DNA of 9,846 nt from Stigonema ocellatum SAG 48.90 = DSM 106950 (GCA_016903675.1 JADQBA010000225.1:1-9846); one strand, 5' to 3'. Positions 1 through 6,463 are shown, counted from the stretch's first letter. Made by a program: numbers and translations. Notes: generated by a model from the letters alone, not told the origin.

Positions 1-128
1 AACAATTCCTCCGTTCCAGTGAGGCACGTACCCTTGAATCACTCAACCAAGCAATGACTGAAGCTGTAAATTATATTACTGAAGATGATGCCTTCGGTTG
101 GTTCAACCACTGTGGTCTATTTATCTGA
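1..128 (+). CDS. IS630-type transposase, C-terminal fragment (cut by window edge)
   Basis: An open frame runs in from the window edge and stops at TGA 126-128, giving about 41 residues. It ends with Asp-Asp-Ala-Phe-Gly-Trp-Phe-Asn-His-Cys-Gly-Leu-Phe-Ile. Cyanobacterial IS630-family transposases typically end in this way, with a region rich in Leu-Asn-Gln-Ala and then WF.HCG.FI followed directly by the stop codon. The catalytic DDE residues would lie upstream, outside the window, so activity cannot be judged. The stop codon lies close to a sequence (131-138) that forms one arm of an inverted repeat, consistent with the right end of the insertion sequence lying just downstream. The family assignment rests on remembered C-terminal similarity only. 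Confidence 0.7.
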   Translation, partial: QFLRSSEARTLESLNQAMTEAVNYITEDDAFGWFNHCGLFI

Positions 129-432
129 AAATTGCTGTAAAATCCTACCCCCGAACTGGGGCAAAGCACAGCAATTCTCATTTTTTAAAATCCGACATGG
201 GGGTGGAGTGCGCGGAGCGCTCATAGCCGTGCCCAAAGTGTAAAACCCAGACGTACTACAAATCAAAGCGTGAACATCTGACGCCAAACTTCCCCCATCC
301 CAGTCTCCTTTAAAGCCTGAAGAACGCATAACTACTTTTGAGTAAATCATGCTTCAGGTATCAGTAGGACAACTGATGCGGTACGATCCTCCATTTTCTT
401 AATAAAACTTCACCAACCGATAAGAGCGATCG
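129..432. other. Intergenic region downstream of the transposase
   Basis: No convincing gene. It holds a nested hairpin (131-175), a GC-rich interspersed repeat fragment (about 205-226), an inverted repeat CCTGAAG (316-322) / CTTCAGG (352-358), and immediately after it ATCAGT (360-365) / ACTGAT (372-377) with a 6-nt loop. A HIP1 octamer lies at 426-433 and overlaps the stop codon of the next minus-strand gene. The hairpins at 316-377 are downstream of that gene and could help end its transcript, but no T-run on the minus strand supports this strongly. Confidence 0.5.
131..175. repeat. Nested hairpin at the presumed IS630 right end
   Basis: ATTGCTGT (131-138) is the exact reverse complement of ACAGCAAT (168-175). 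Inside it, CCCC (148-152 region) faces GGGG (158-161) across a short loop, so a second stem nests in the first. TTTTTT follows at 181-186, giving it a terminator-like form for the plus-strand transposase transcript. It could also be the terminal sequence of the insertion element. Confidence 0.5.
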
Positions 433-1701
433 CTATTTATAAAGAAAATCCCGCCACGGTTCCGAGTGCCCGGTGAGTCGAATCACCAACCATCCATGAG
501 TGCCATAGTATTTGTTTTTAGCCCGACCCGACGCTATCGCGTCATCAATCAACGCCATTTCCTCAACACTAGGCTCATCAATGCCCAAAGCTTGGTCAGA
601 TGCCATTGACACTTCTTTCTCAAGCACCTGGGGCTTTATTGTCAAATTCCAGCCCTCGGACAGTGACCTGCGAAAAAACCCTGACATACTCTGCTTAATT
701 TTCCCAGCTTGCTCCTGGGCTATAGTGTACGCTAGAGCCTCAGAAAACTTATCACTGTACTTCAACCACAACCGCTCAGCCGTTCCTAACCCCAGGTCAA
801 TCCCGGCATTCTGGAGCGCAATAAACACGTCTTCTGGAATCCCGGAACCAACAGCCGATGGGATGACAGAGCCAACTGAGTTCAATTTGGGTTTCGGCTT
901 TTCTTCTAGGAATGATGGAATCCGATTCATTTGGTTGTAAAGCAAGTCCACTGCTTCCTTAAGAATGAACTGGCGTGGTCTAGACGTTGCCTCATGGATT
1001 GATTCAATCTTACTGCCTGTCTCTTGGTCAAGCTCTGGTGCTACATACACCCTTGGTAATCCCTGACCAACATATTTCCACGGTGATTTGGGGGTGTCCG
1101 CAGCAGGGATACTATCTTCAAGTTGTTGTTCTTCTTTTAAAGAAACAACAACAATATTGTTGTTTGAGTCCGCGAGACGGACTACCCCATCATTGCTGGT
1201 TAGTTGCTGTTCAGTTTCCACTGACTCAGTATTGTGTGTCGTTGAAAACTGCAAAACTTTGTTATTACGGGTGTCCTTAATACGGACTACCGGCTCAGGC
1301 AACCATTCCTCTACTGGTTTGAAGGAATACTCAGTGCTTGTTCCAGGGCGATCATTTTTCTCTAGGATGTTCTGTTCGACTGCGATGTACAAGCCTTTGA
1401 GAACTGTTTTTCTGTCGCACCCAGTACGCTCAGCCACTGACTCTACGGACTCGATGAATGTATTGCCTGAAACAGTACGATAAATCACTTGGTTTAATGC
1501 GAACAACTCTACTAAGGTCGGTTTGGCTTCAATTGTCCTGAACAGTCTGTAGAGTGCTGCGTCTTTCTGTTCTGGAGGCAAACTCTGAATCCACTCAAAG
1601 GAGACTTGTTGGGCACTAAAATCTTGTTCAAATGTGGGGTTTTCCCATAAGGAATCTGCCCCCGTGCAAGATGCAGCAGAATTTGATATAATTGGAATCA
1701 T
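433..1701 (-). CDS. Winged-helix DNA-binding protein, putative plasmid replication-associated protein
   Basis: The product has 422 residues. Residues about 62-126 read as a winged helix: a Leu-rich first helix, then a recognition segment around VAERTGCDRKTVLKGL (89-104) and a wing at DRPGTSTEYSF (117-127). This pattern is like the N-terminal domains of plasmid and phage replication-initiation or DnaD-type proteins. Residues about 140-290 are low-complexity, polar linker. Residues about 290-352 form a second helical block (VFIALQNAGIDLGLGTAERLW, then GFFRRSLSEGW), which resembles the C-terminal part of such replication proteins. There is no nuclease or ATPase motif. The ATG at 1701 is the only good start, and no clear Shine-Dalgarno sequence precedes it. 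The gene lies downstream of an XRE repressor on the same strand, with a strong dyad in its leader. The replication role is inference; a transcriptional regulator is the alternative. Confidence 0.6.
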   Translation of the reverse strand: MIPIISNSAASCTGADSLWENPTFEQDFSAQQVSFEWIQSLPPEQKDAALYRLFRTIEAKPTLVELFALNQVIYRTVSGNTFIESVESVAERTGCDRKTVLKGLYIAVEQNILEKNDRPGTSTEYSFKPVEEWLPEPVVRIKDTRNNKVLQFSTTHNTESVETEQQLTSNDGVVRLADSNNNIVVVSLKEEQQLEDSIPAADTPKSPWKYVGQGLPRVYVAPELDQETGSKIESIHEATSRPRQFILKEAVDLLYNQMNRIPSFLEEKPKPKLNSVGSVIPSAVGSGIPEDVFIALQNAGIDLGLGTAERLWLKYSDKFSEALAYTIAQEQAGKIKQSMSGFFRRSLSEGWNLTIKPQVLEKEVSMASDQALGIDEPSVEEMALIDDAIASGRAKNKYYGTHGWLVIRLTGHSEPWRDFLYK

Positions 1702-2007
1702 CGAGTTTTAAATACTTATTGTTACTAACCCCTACTGGTAAGCCTCAGAAACTAACAGTGGGGGTTTTACGTTGCTACATGACCGCCCTGTGGTTCGTCA
1801 AAATTCGCTCAAGACAACATTTTTAAATAATTCAAGCGGGTTTGACTTTTAACAGGCGTGCGAAGTGACTTGTGAGGTTCCTACCTTGAGAATGAGTGAA
1901 TGAGTGAATTCTCCAAAGGGGCGGTTCGTGGTCTGCTAATCAGGATTTGGATCTTCAACACAAACAGTTCACGATCTACAACTAACTTGCTTTACGCTGA
2001 CTTTCTT
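1702..2007. other. Intergenic region between the XRE gene and the winged-helix gene
   Basis: No gene supported; the plus-strand frame here has no family signal. On the minus strand there is a possible -35 TTGACG, read from about 1800 downwards, and the leader then carries the dyad at 1727-1766. A short tandem repeat of GAATGAGT occurs twice plus a partial third copy at 1890-1909. The separate leader and 306-bp spacing suggest that the winged-helix gene has its own promoter rather than relying only on read-through from the XRE gene. Confidence 0.4.
1727..1766 (-). promoter_or_regulatory. Leader hairpin upstream of the winged-helix gene
   Basis: AACCCCTACTG (1727-1737) pairs with CAGTGGGGGTT (1756-1766) along all 11 positions with one T.G wobble, leaving an 18-nt loop. 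The stem ends 26 nt before the start codon of the minus-strand winged-helix gene, so it should lie in that gene's mRNA leader or promoter. On the plus strand it is followed by TTTT and could act as a weak terminator. For a replication-associated gene, a leader hairpin could be a copy-control or operator element; that is inference. Confidence 0.5.
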
Positions 2008-2334
2008 TCAAGCGGTAATAGGAAAGCGATTTCCATTTTTAAGTTGAGTTGGACTGGTATTCTTATTGACTTTTGCTTTGATGTCAGTCTTGTTTTCCTC
2101 TTCAATCAGAGCCTCACCTGACCCATCATCATCAGAAGTGAATTCCAGCAAATCGCCGGGTAGGCAGTTCAATGCTTTGCAAAAACGGTCAAAAGAATCC
2201 AATGTGAGCGAGGAAACTCGACCTTGCTCGATTTTTTGGATGTTTTGGACACTGTAACCAGTTATCCTCGCTAACTCATTTTGTGAGATCCCTTTAGTTT
2301 CCCGAATTTTTTTAAGCGTAATTAACACTGCCAT
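2008..2334 (-). CDS. XRE/Cro-C1 family transcriptional regulator
   Basis: The product has 108 residues. Residues 4-64 form a typical XRE helix-turn-helix domain: LKKIRETKGISQNELA leads into ITGYSVQNIQKIEQG, in which SVQNIQKIEQ is the recognition helix, followed by LDSFDRFCKALNCLPGDLLE. This is the Pfam HTH_3/HTH_26-like layout. Residues 65-108 are an acidic then basic tail with no recognised domain. AGGA lies only about 3 nt before the ATG at 2334, and a better AGGAG lies 13 nt upstream, next to another ATG that reaches a stop after two codons. The protein probably binds DNA as a dimer and represses its own promoter, since the 150 bp upstream is packed with inverted repeats. It lies upstream of, and on the same strand as, the winged-helix gene, which it may control. 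Confidence 0.88.
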   Translation of the reverse strand: MAVLITLKKIRETKGISQNELARITGYSVQNIQKIEQGRVSSLTLDSFDRFCKALNCLPGDLLEFTSDDDGSGEALIEEENKTDIKAKVNKNTSPTQLKNGNRFPITA

Positions 2335-2358
2335 TTTCCTAACTCATACTCCTGATGT

Positions 2359-2510
2359 TATCACTACTATTGGTTGTAGTGCCACCCCTTATACACCTAT
2401 TAGTGATAGTTAAATCTAATGGATAACAAGGGGTTATATTACCAAGAGTAATAGAAAACTAGCTGAATAAGTCTTGACCACAACAGATAGTTGTACTACG
2501 GTTGGTAGTA
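2359..2510. promoter_or_regulatory. Dyad-rich upstream region of the XRE gene (putative operators)
   Basis: Four inverted repeats overlap or follow each other. CACTAC (2362-2367) faces GTAGTG (2376-2381). TATCACTA (2359-2366) faces TAGTGATA (2401-2408). ACCCCTT (2384-2390) faces AAGGGGT (2428-2434). TACTAC (2494-2499) faces GTAGTA (2505-2510). The first and last share the half-site ACTAC and a GGTTG-containing spacer, as expected for two copies of one operator. On the minus strand a TGGTAATAT extended -10-like element (complement of 2436-2444) lies between them. Autoregulation by the XRE protein is the simplest reading; an origin of replication is the alternative. Confidence 0.55.
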
Positions 2511-2593
2511 GATAAACACTCATGCGATCGCTCCTGTCTGGACAACTAGCGCGATCCACCGCAAGGCGGCAGCGCTTCGCGATCGCCTTTGTT

Positions 2594-2782
2594 TTAGACC
2601 TCAATCACAAGGACTTTGAAATCAGCATCCTCGTTTCTGCTTGAACTAGTTGGGGTTATACTGCTTTGGGTGTTGGCGATGCTCCTAGGAGCCGCTGCGC
2701 AATCTGCGCTCCGCGCACTACAAGGGAGCGATCGCGATTCCCTTGGTTGATCGGCTTTCATTTTTTGTGGTTGATTTTCCAT
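2594..2782 (-). CDS. Small doubtful ORF containing an interspersed repeat
   Basis: The frame encodes 62 residues. Its middle (about residues 16-37, Arg/Ser/Ala/Cys-rich) is translated from a GC-rich interspersed repeat that includes the palindrome GCTCCTAGGAGC (2681-2692) and a HIP1 octamer. The outer parts (MENQPQKMKADQP and the C-terminal EDADFKVLVIEV) do not come from the repeat. No family is recognised and no Shine-Dalgarno sequence is visible. It may be a short real gene split by a repeat, or chance. Confidence 0.25.
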   Translation of the reverse strand: MENQPQKMKADQPRESRSLPCSARSADCAAAPRSIANTQSSITPTSSSRNEDADFKVLVIEV

Positions 2783-2843
2783 CCCTGGTAGCCTAACCCG
2801 AGATTGCCTGGAGCGTATAATAAAAACTCCCCCAAATCAACAA

Positions 2844-3140
2844 GTGATAAACAGAACTGGAGTTGCACCATCCGTGAAGGAAAGTATCATCAGCATCTCA
2901 AAGCCAATTCCAAAGGTTAAAGTTCAGCCGAGTGAACCAGAGTCTGAGCAACCAGTGATTGAGCAGAAGCAAGAACTAGATTTATCTGAAGAATCGTCAG
3001 AATCAATAATTGTAACAGAACCGACTCTAACAAGGTTTACTAGCACCAGTTATAGCGGTTGGAAAGCGTCAGATATTTTGCGGGAGATTAGACTGGATAA
3101 TTTTGAAATGGATAATTCTTATTGTTCTCACCAAGAATGA
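2844..3140 (+). CDS. Hypothetical acidic protein, possibly truncated at its 5' end
   Basis: The frame encodes 98 residues from a GTG. The same frame is open back to 2775 (23 more codons, including LTRDCLERIIKTPPNQQ) but has no ATG or GTG there, so this is either a GTG start without a ribosome site or the tail of a gene that lost its beginning. The middle is Pro/Glu/Ser/Gln-rich (about residues 23-60), as in a disordered linker. The end (YSGWKASDILREIRLDNFEMDN) looks helical. No family is recognised. The repeat-rich region directly upstream makes a 5' truncation plausible. Confidence 0.35.
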   Translation: MINRTGVAPSVKESIISISKPIPKVKVQPSEPESEQPVIEQKQELDLSEESSESIIVTEPTLTRFTSTSYSGWKASDILREIRLDNFEMDNSYCSHQE

Positions 3141-3187
3141 TTTGTGGCGATCGCACTCCTTAAGAGCAAGTACAAAAAAGTCAAGCC

Positions 3188-3220
3188 AATTCAAAATTCA
3201 AAATTATTAATTCAAAATTG
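3188..3220. repeat. TTCAAAA heptamer repeat
   Basis: Two tandem copies of TTCAAAA (3190-3196, 3197-3203) and a third at 3211-3217. Another single copy is at 3294-3300, next to where the pilin pseudogene loses similarity. The same motif returns at 8634-8661. Short AT-rich heptamer repeats of this sort are common between genes in filamentous cyanobacteria. Confidence 0.6.
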
Positions 3221-3260
3221 CAATCAGTAGGGGCTTGAAACTCGCCACTGAGTCAAAGAA

Positions 3261-3484
3261 TCAGTATGGGCTGCTGTACCCAGAATTAATCAATTCAAAA
3301 TTTTTATCTTCTTGCTGTGCCTGCTGTAGTGCGAATAAAATGATATCGTTAGCCTTATTTACCTGTGGCGTTGAACAAATCCTGACCAAGCAGGAGTTGC
3401 GATCGCGGTTAGCACTCCTATTACAAGCACGACTACCATGACTTCTAGTAAGGAAAACCCAGCATCTGTCTCCTTATGCAACAT
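3261..3484 (-). pseudogene. Type IV pilin-like (GspH/FimT-like) protein, frameshifted and truncated
   Basis: On the minus strand, ATG at 3484 opens 41 codons ending at TAA (3359-3361). They encode a class III signal: a short polar leader (MLHKETDA), then the prepilin peptidase motif G|FSLLEV with the conserved Glu at +5, and a hydrophobic helix (MVVVLVIGVLTAIATPAW) followed by SGFVQRHR. The next frame, from 3362, continues with VNKANDIILFALQQAQQE, the usual continuation in cyanobacterial GspH/FimT-like pseudopilins. One base has therefore been lost near 3362. Similarity ends at about 3309, where the sequence passes into TTCAAAA repeat DNA, and the second frame stops at 3261-3263. Intact family members are usually about 150-200 residues, so most of the globular domain is gone. 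The plus-strand frame over this stretch is only a shadow. Confidence 0.78.
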
Positions 3485-3503
3485 AAAAATCTCTGTACGG
3501 ATT

Positions 3504-3536
3504 AGCTAAGTGTGATTTTTGACCATATACTTAGCT
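3504..3536. terminator. Hairpin between the two pseudogenes, terminator-like
   Basis: AGCTAAGT (3504-3511) pairs perfectly with ACTTAGCT (3529-3536) over a 17-nt loop, and TTT follows (3537-3539). It lies between the RusA-like relic and the pilin-like relic. The T-run favours plus-strand termination, although both flanking relics are on the minus strand, so its role is uncertain. Confidence 0.35.
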
Positions 3537-3597
3537 TTTCTGTCCAGGAGATTGATTTCCGGAAAGTCAGGTTTTATGCATTAGTCATTATGCGGAT

Positions 3598-4010
3598 TCA
3601 AGCCATATTTTCCAAAGCCAGAATATCATCTAAACATCGCAACTGAGCAGGGCTAATGATCACCAGTATCCCCACAGGCTTGTCCTGGTTGCGCTGCTTG
3701 CGTTGTTTAACAAATTCTCCTGAACACCCCACAACATATCCCGAAGAGTCATTTGCTAATACACCAGCATCGACAAGGCAATCTAGGACTGAGCCGATCA
3801 GATTGTCGGAATCCGAGGAGAAAAAGTTAACGAAGTAGCATTCCACAAAACTTTCTTTGTGGTGCTGGCTTTAAATTCAGTTCCCTGACGACCCTAGCGG
3901 CAACTCTAATCCAAGCACCATACCTGTTTTCGGTAAAAATAATACCACCCCATCAAGCGTCTTGGTCTAGCCTTGCCCACTCCTCGGCCAGGAATCCAAA
4001 TTCGCTGCAT
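3598..4010 (-). pseudogene. RusA-like Holliday-junction resolvase, two frameshifts
   Basis: Three minus-strand frames join into one full-length RusA-like protein of about 135 residues. Segment 1 begins at ATG 4010 and reads MQRIWIPGRGVGKARPR, the family's N-terminal strand and KARPR motif. Segment 2 (about 3949-3850) reads IIFTENRYGAWIRVAARVV and onward to PAPQRKF. Segment 3 (3846-3598, 82 codons) holds the catalytic region: SDSDNLIGSVLDCLVDAGVL and then ANDSS. These match the D.DN....DAL and late Asp positions of Escherichia coli RusA. Each junction (near 3950 and at the TTTT run 3847-3850) needs one extra base. RusA enzymes cut Holliday junctions and usually come from phages or plasmids. 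Taken as a gene, only segment 3 would be called, lacking its N-terminal third. Sequencing error is an alternative to decay. Confidence 0.75.
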
Positions 4011-4152
4011 TTAAATGCTTGAGCCTATGAATGCAATATTTAATACTGGCATGAAAAGCATAAAACTCGCGCCACGCTTGAAAACATCTACCTTTCCTTA
4101 TGGAGATCGCTACATAGAGCCATGTGGCGAGTTAAACGCTCTTTCTGAAGCC

Positions 4153-5214
4153 TTACGAACTTCCTGATTTACGAACACCCTCAATCACACTAAGTGGGCA
4201 GACTGTCGTCACAATTTTTGTCAGTGAAAAGCCTGCAGCCTCAAACAGAGCTTGATATTCAGCTTCAGTACGCTCACAACCACCTTGATAATTCACTAGT
4301 ACTTGTAGGTCGAGGAGCTTACCGAAGAATGGCTCGTTGCCTCTTGGGATTACCATCTCAACTACTAAAAGCTTTCCCCGATCTAGCATTGCACGATGGC
4401 AATTTTTAAGAATTGCGATCGCCTGCTCATCACTCCAATCGTGAATAATGTGCTTAAGAAGATATGCGTCACCACCACTCTCGATTGACTCAAAGAAGTT
4501 TCCGGAAACTAGCTTACAGCGCTCTAAAAGTCCCTCAGCTTCGATCAGTTGTCTTGCAGCTGTGATCGCGTGCGGTAAATCGAAAAGAACCCCTTTCATT
4601 GTGGGATTAGCATTAAGGATAGAGGCAAGAAGGCTACCATGTCCACCTCCTACTTCAACTAAGTTATGGATTGACGAAAAATCATAACCAGCAGTAATTG
4701 CAGCGATCCTCTTTCCAGAAAAACTGCTCATTGCCTCGTTGTAGATTCTGGCGGCTTCAGGATTCTCAGCCAAGTACTCAAATATCTCCATACCAAAGAC
4801 ATTTTTGAACACAGGCTTCCCAGTTTTGACACTTTCAAGTACATAACCCCATGGTTGCCAATCCCATGCTTGACCAAATTTGATCGCGTAAGCACGCAGT
4901 GAATCGTTCCTATCACTTTGAAGACATTCTGCTAAAGGAGTTAACTCAAAGTAGCCAGGACTACCTTCGGCAAACACATTAACGCTTGCAAGGGCACGTA
5001 ACAGTCGATAGAGCGCTCGTGCATCCACCCCAGTCGCTGTTGCTAGTTCCTCGCTACTATGCGGACCATCTTTCAGTAAATCTGCAATACCTAGTTCAGC
5101 CACCACATAAATCGCCCGAGAAACCCAAGTACCAACAATCATTTGCGTCAGTGTCTCTGTAGTCGGCTGCATTTCATTACTGTTTTTGCAATATTCTGAT
5201 TCTGATTTAGACAT
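4153..5214 (-). CDS. SAM-dependent O-methyltransferase, COMT/CrtF-like
   Basis: The product has 353 residues, the normal length for the O-methyltransferase family 2. Residues about 20-100 form the winged-helix dimerisation domain (VAELGIADLL, then YRLLRALASVNVF). The Rossmann domain follows, with the SAM motif VEVGGGHG (186-193), FDLPH (211-215) and LLKHIIHDWSDE (252-263). His258 in HDW is the expected catalytic base, and Glu286 is in a position used by the family. Relatives methylate hydroxyl groups on carotenoids, polyketides and phenolics; the substrate here cannot be inferred. The gene stands alone, with relics downstream and no biosynthetic partner nearby. ATG 5214 lacks a clear ribosome site. 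Met15 is a possible later start, since the first 14 residues are polar and not conserved in the family. Confidence 0.88.
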   Translation of the reverse strand: MSKSESEYCKNSNEMQPTTETLTQMIVGTWVSRAIYVVAELGIADLLKDGPHSSEELATATGVDARALYRLLRALASVNVFAEGSPGYFELTPLAECLQSDRNDSLRAYAIKFGQAWDWQPWGYVLESVKTGKPVFKNVFGMEIFEYLAENPEAARIYNEAMSSFSGKRIAAITAGYDFSSIHNLVEVGGGHGSLLASILNANPTMKGVLFDLPHAITAARQLIEAEGLLERCKLVSGNFFESIESGGDAYLLKHIIHDWSDEQAIAILKNCHRAMLDRGKLLVVEMVIPRGNEPFFGKLLDLQVLVNYQGGCERTEAEYQALFEAAGFSLTKIVTTVCPLSVIEGVRKSGSS

Positions 5215-5432
5215 AAATATGCCAGTTAGTGCGATGTTATAAAACTAGATAACGATAGTGTTGAAAGGGCGATGGCACAAGTATAGCAATTCTCTGTCAC
5301 GCAATCGCCTCTGCTTTAGATTTGCTGTCATCTGCATCCTCCAACTTGCCACAATCGATAACGTCTGCAACAATTTCATGTATCATAAGAATACTCGGTA
5401 TGCAGCATACAACATTTCTCCAAAATAGTAGC

Positions 5433-5939
5433 TCAATTGCCAATTGGTTCAGCATTCTCAACTGAGTTATCACTAATTCCCAAAGTTAGCTGTAAAGGAA
5501 TGTGCGATGGGTATGCCTTTACCACTTGGCGATAGACTTGGTAGTTTGTAGATAACGTCCTTTGTTGCTCACCCACTCCATAAGTTAGTTTGTACTCCAC
5601 AGATTTCAACAATTCGGGCTTCCTTGCTTCAAGTCCATGTTTTCGCTCTTCCACTTCATCCACAGTTGGTCGCGGTGGTAGAGATGGCCACCATAGACCT
5701 CGGTCATCAGGTCCTGTAACTGCTTGAAGAGGTTTGTTGCCATTACGATTAAGTAGTTCGGTTTTAGCGAAGGTTTCAAAGCGCGGTAATGTCTCGTTAG
5801 CTAGGTCGTTGGCATATTTGACTTGCCAAGTGTAACTCGTGAGAGCTGTAGCTTCGTACTGGTTAGTCGTTAGAGTGGTGCAACCGGAAAGCGCGGTTAA
5901 TACAACCACTACTGGGAGTAAAAAGATTAGCTTTTGCAT
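5433..5939 (-). CDS. Predicted lipoprotein of unknown function
   Basis: The product has 168 residues. It begins with a short basic start (MQK), a hydrophobic segment (LIFLLPVVVVLTA) and the lipobox LSGC with Cys20, so it should be lipidated and anchored on the periplasmic face of a membrane. The mature part has no recognised domain. It is rich in Tyr, Thr and Leu, with a Pro/Trp-rich turn near residues 78-92 (DDRGLWWPSLPPRP) and a predicted beta-rich end. It follows the upstream gene by only 12 bp, so the two are probably cotranscribed. GGGGAG, within the end of that upstream gene, lies about 14 nt before the ATG and is the likely ribosome site. Confidence 0.7.
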   Translation of the reverse strand: MQKLIFLLPVVVVLTALSGCTTLTTNQYEATALTSYTWQVKYANDLANETLPRFETFAKTELLNRNGNKPLQAVTGPDDRGLWWPSLPPRPTVDEVEERKHGLEARKPELLKSVEYKLTYGVGEQQRTLSTNYQVYRQVVKAYPSHIPLQLTLGISDNSVENAEPIGN

Positions 5940-5951
5940 GAGTAAAGGGCG

Positions 5952-6428
5952 CTACTCCCCACTAATCACCAACTCTTGCAGCAGCGCGTCATTTATCTCC
6001 TGTATCTGCTGATCGGGAGTTTTCACAAAGTCAAACACTTCCCTCACCACAGCCAAAACATCCTCTGGTAGTGATTCAAATTTCTTAACATTTGCAATTA
6101 CAAGACGACAGCCTGGGTATGGAGTAAAATCGATAAAGGGTTGCATACCAGCAGCAATCAAAATCTTGGACAGTTCCGCAATGGGATGGCGTGGTTTATA
6201 ATTGTCTTCAGTGCGGTTAATTTCCCCTGCCATGTAGCCACAAAACCAGCTAAATTGGTTGATATCACTTGACAAAATGGCTAAAGTACTCTCTAACACC
6301 TGTTCGTTGATACTTACAGGTAGGTTGTCAAAAATGTTATCCAAGGCTTCTGGGTGACGAGTTTGACAATGATGCACTACTTGCTCAATTAACTGGTCTA
6401 TGGCGTCTGGTTGGGGCTGGAAGGTCAT
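5952..6428 (-). CDS. Hypothetical soluble protein, first gene of a two-gene operon
   Basis: The product has 158 residues and no signal peptide or membrane segment. It is mostly helical, with a central SSDINQFSWFCGYMAGEINR (about residues 53-72) and a Pro-rich turn (FTPYPGCRLVI, about 100-110). I recognise no family. It is followed 12 bp later by the lipoprotein gene, so the two likely act together or are at least coexpressed. Codon pattern and unbroken length support a real gene. The ATG at 6428 is preceded within 32 nt by a possible extended -10 element. Confidence 0.62.
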   Translation of the reverse strand: MTFQPQPDAIDQLIEQVVHHCQTRHPEALDNIFDNLPVSINEQVLESTLAILSSDINQFSWFCGYMAGEINRTEDNYKPRHPIAELSKILIAAGMQPFIDFTPYPGCRLVIANVKKFESLPEDVLAVVREVFDFVKTPDQQIQEINDALLQELVISGE

Positions 6429-6454
6429 CGTTCGTCTGGTATAAAATAGACGCT

Positions 6455-6463
6455 ATTGTAGCA
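6455..6463 (-). promoter_or_regulatory. Possible extended -10 for the 6428-5433 operon
   Basis: On the minus strand the sequence reads TGCTACAAT, an extended -10 form (TGn then TACAAT), ending 26 nt before the ATG of the first gene. No good -35 hexamer is visible at the right distance. Confidence 0.3.

Noticed and set aside
230..313. Plus-strand fragment beginning CPKCKTQTYYKSK, like half a zinc ribbon
   Set aside because: Only 27 codons, preceded by a stop, with no second CxxC; too short to assign.
117..350. Minus-strand 77-codon frame downstream of the transposase
   Set aside because: It overlaps the presumed IS end and a repeat fragment, and shows no family signal.
512..1483. Three plus-strand frames over the winged-helix gene
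   Set aside because: Shadows of the minus-strand gene at 433-1701.
3188..3220. CRISPR-like array from the TTCAAAA repeats
   Set aside because: The units are 7 bp in tandem without unique spacers of even length; no CRISPR array is present in the window.
3235..3441. Plus-strand 68-codon frame starting with TTG
   Set aside because: It lies antisense to the pilin-like pseudogene, whose minus-strand frames carry the recognisable motifs.
3967..4131. Minus-strand open stretch of 54 codons containing AWREFYAFHASIKYC and overlapping the start of the RusA-like relic
   Set aside because: It could be the tail of a gene once upstream of rusA, but there is no start codon and no family match I can name.
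5297..5386. Minus-strand 29-codon frame beginning MIHEIVADVIDCGKLEDADD
   Set aside because: Short, no ribosome site, no recognised family; may be a remnant or chance.
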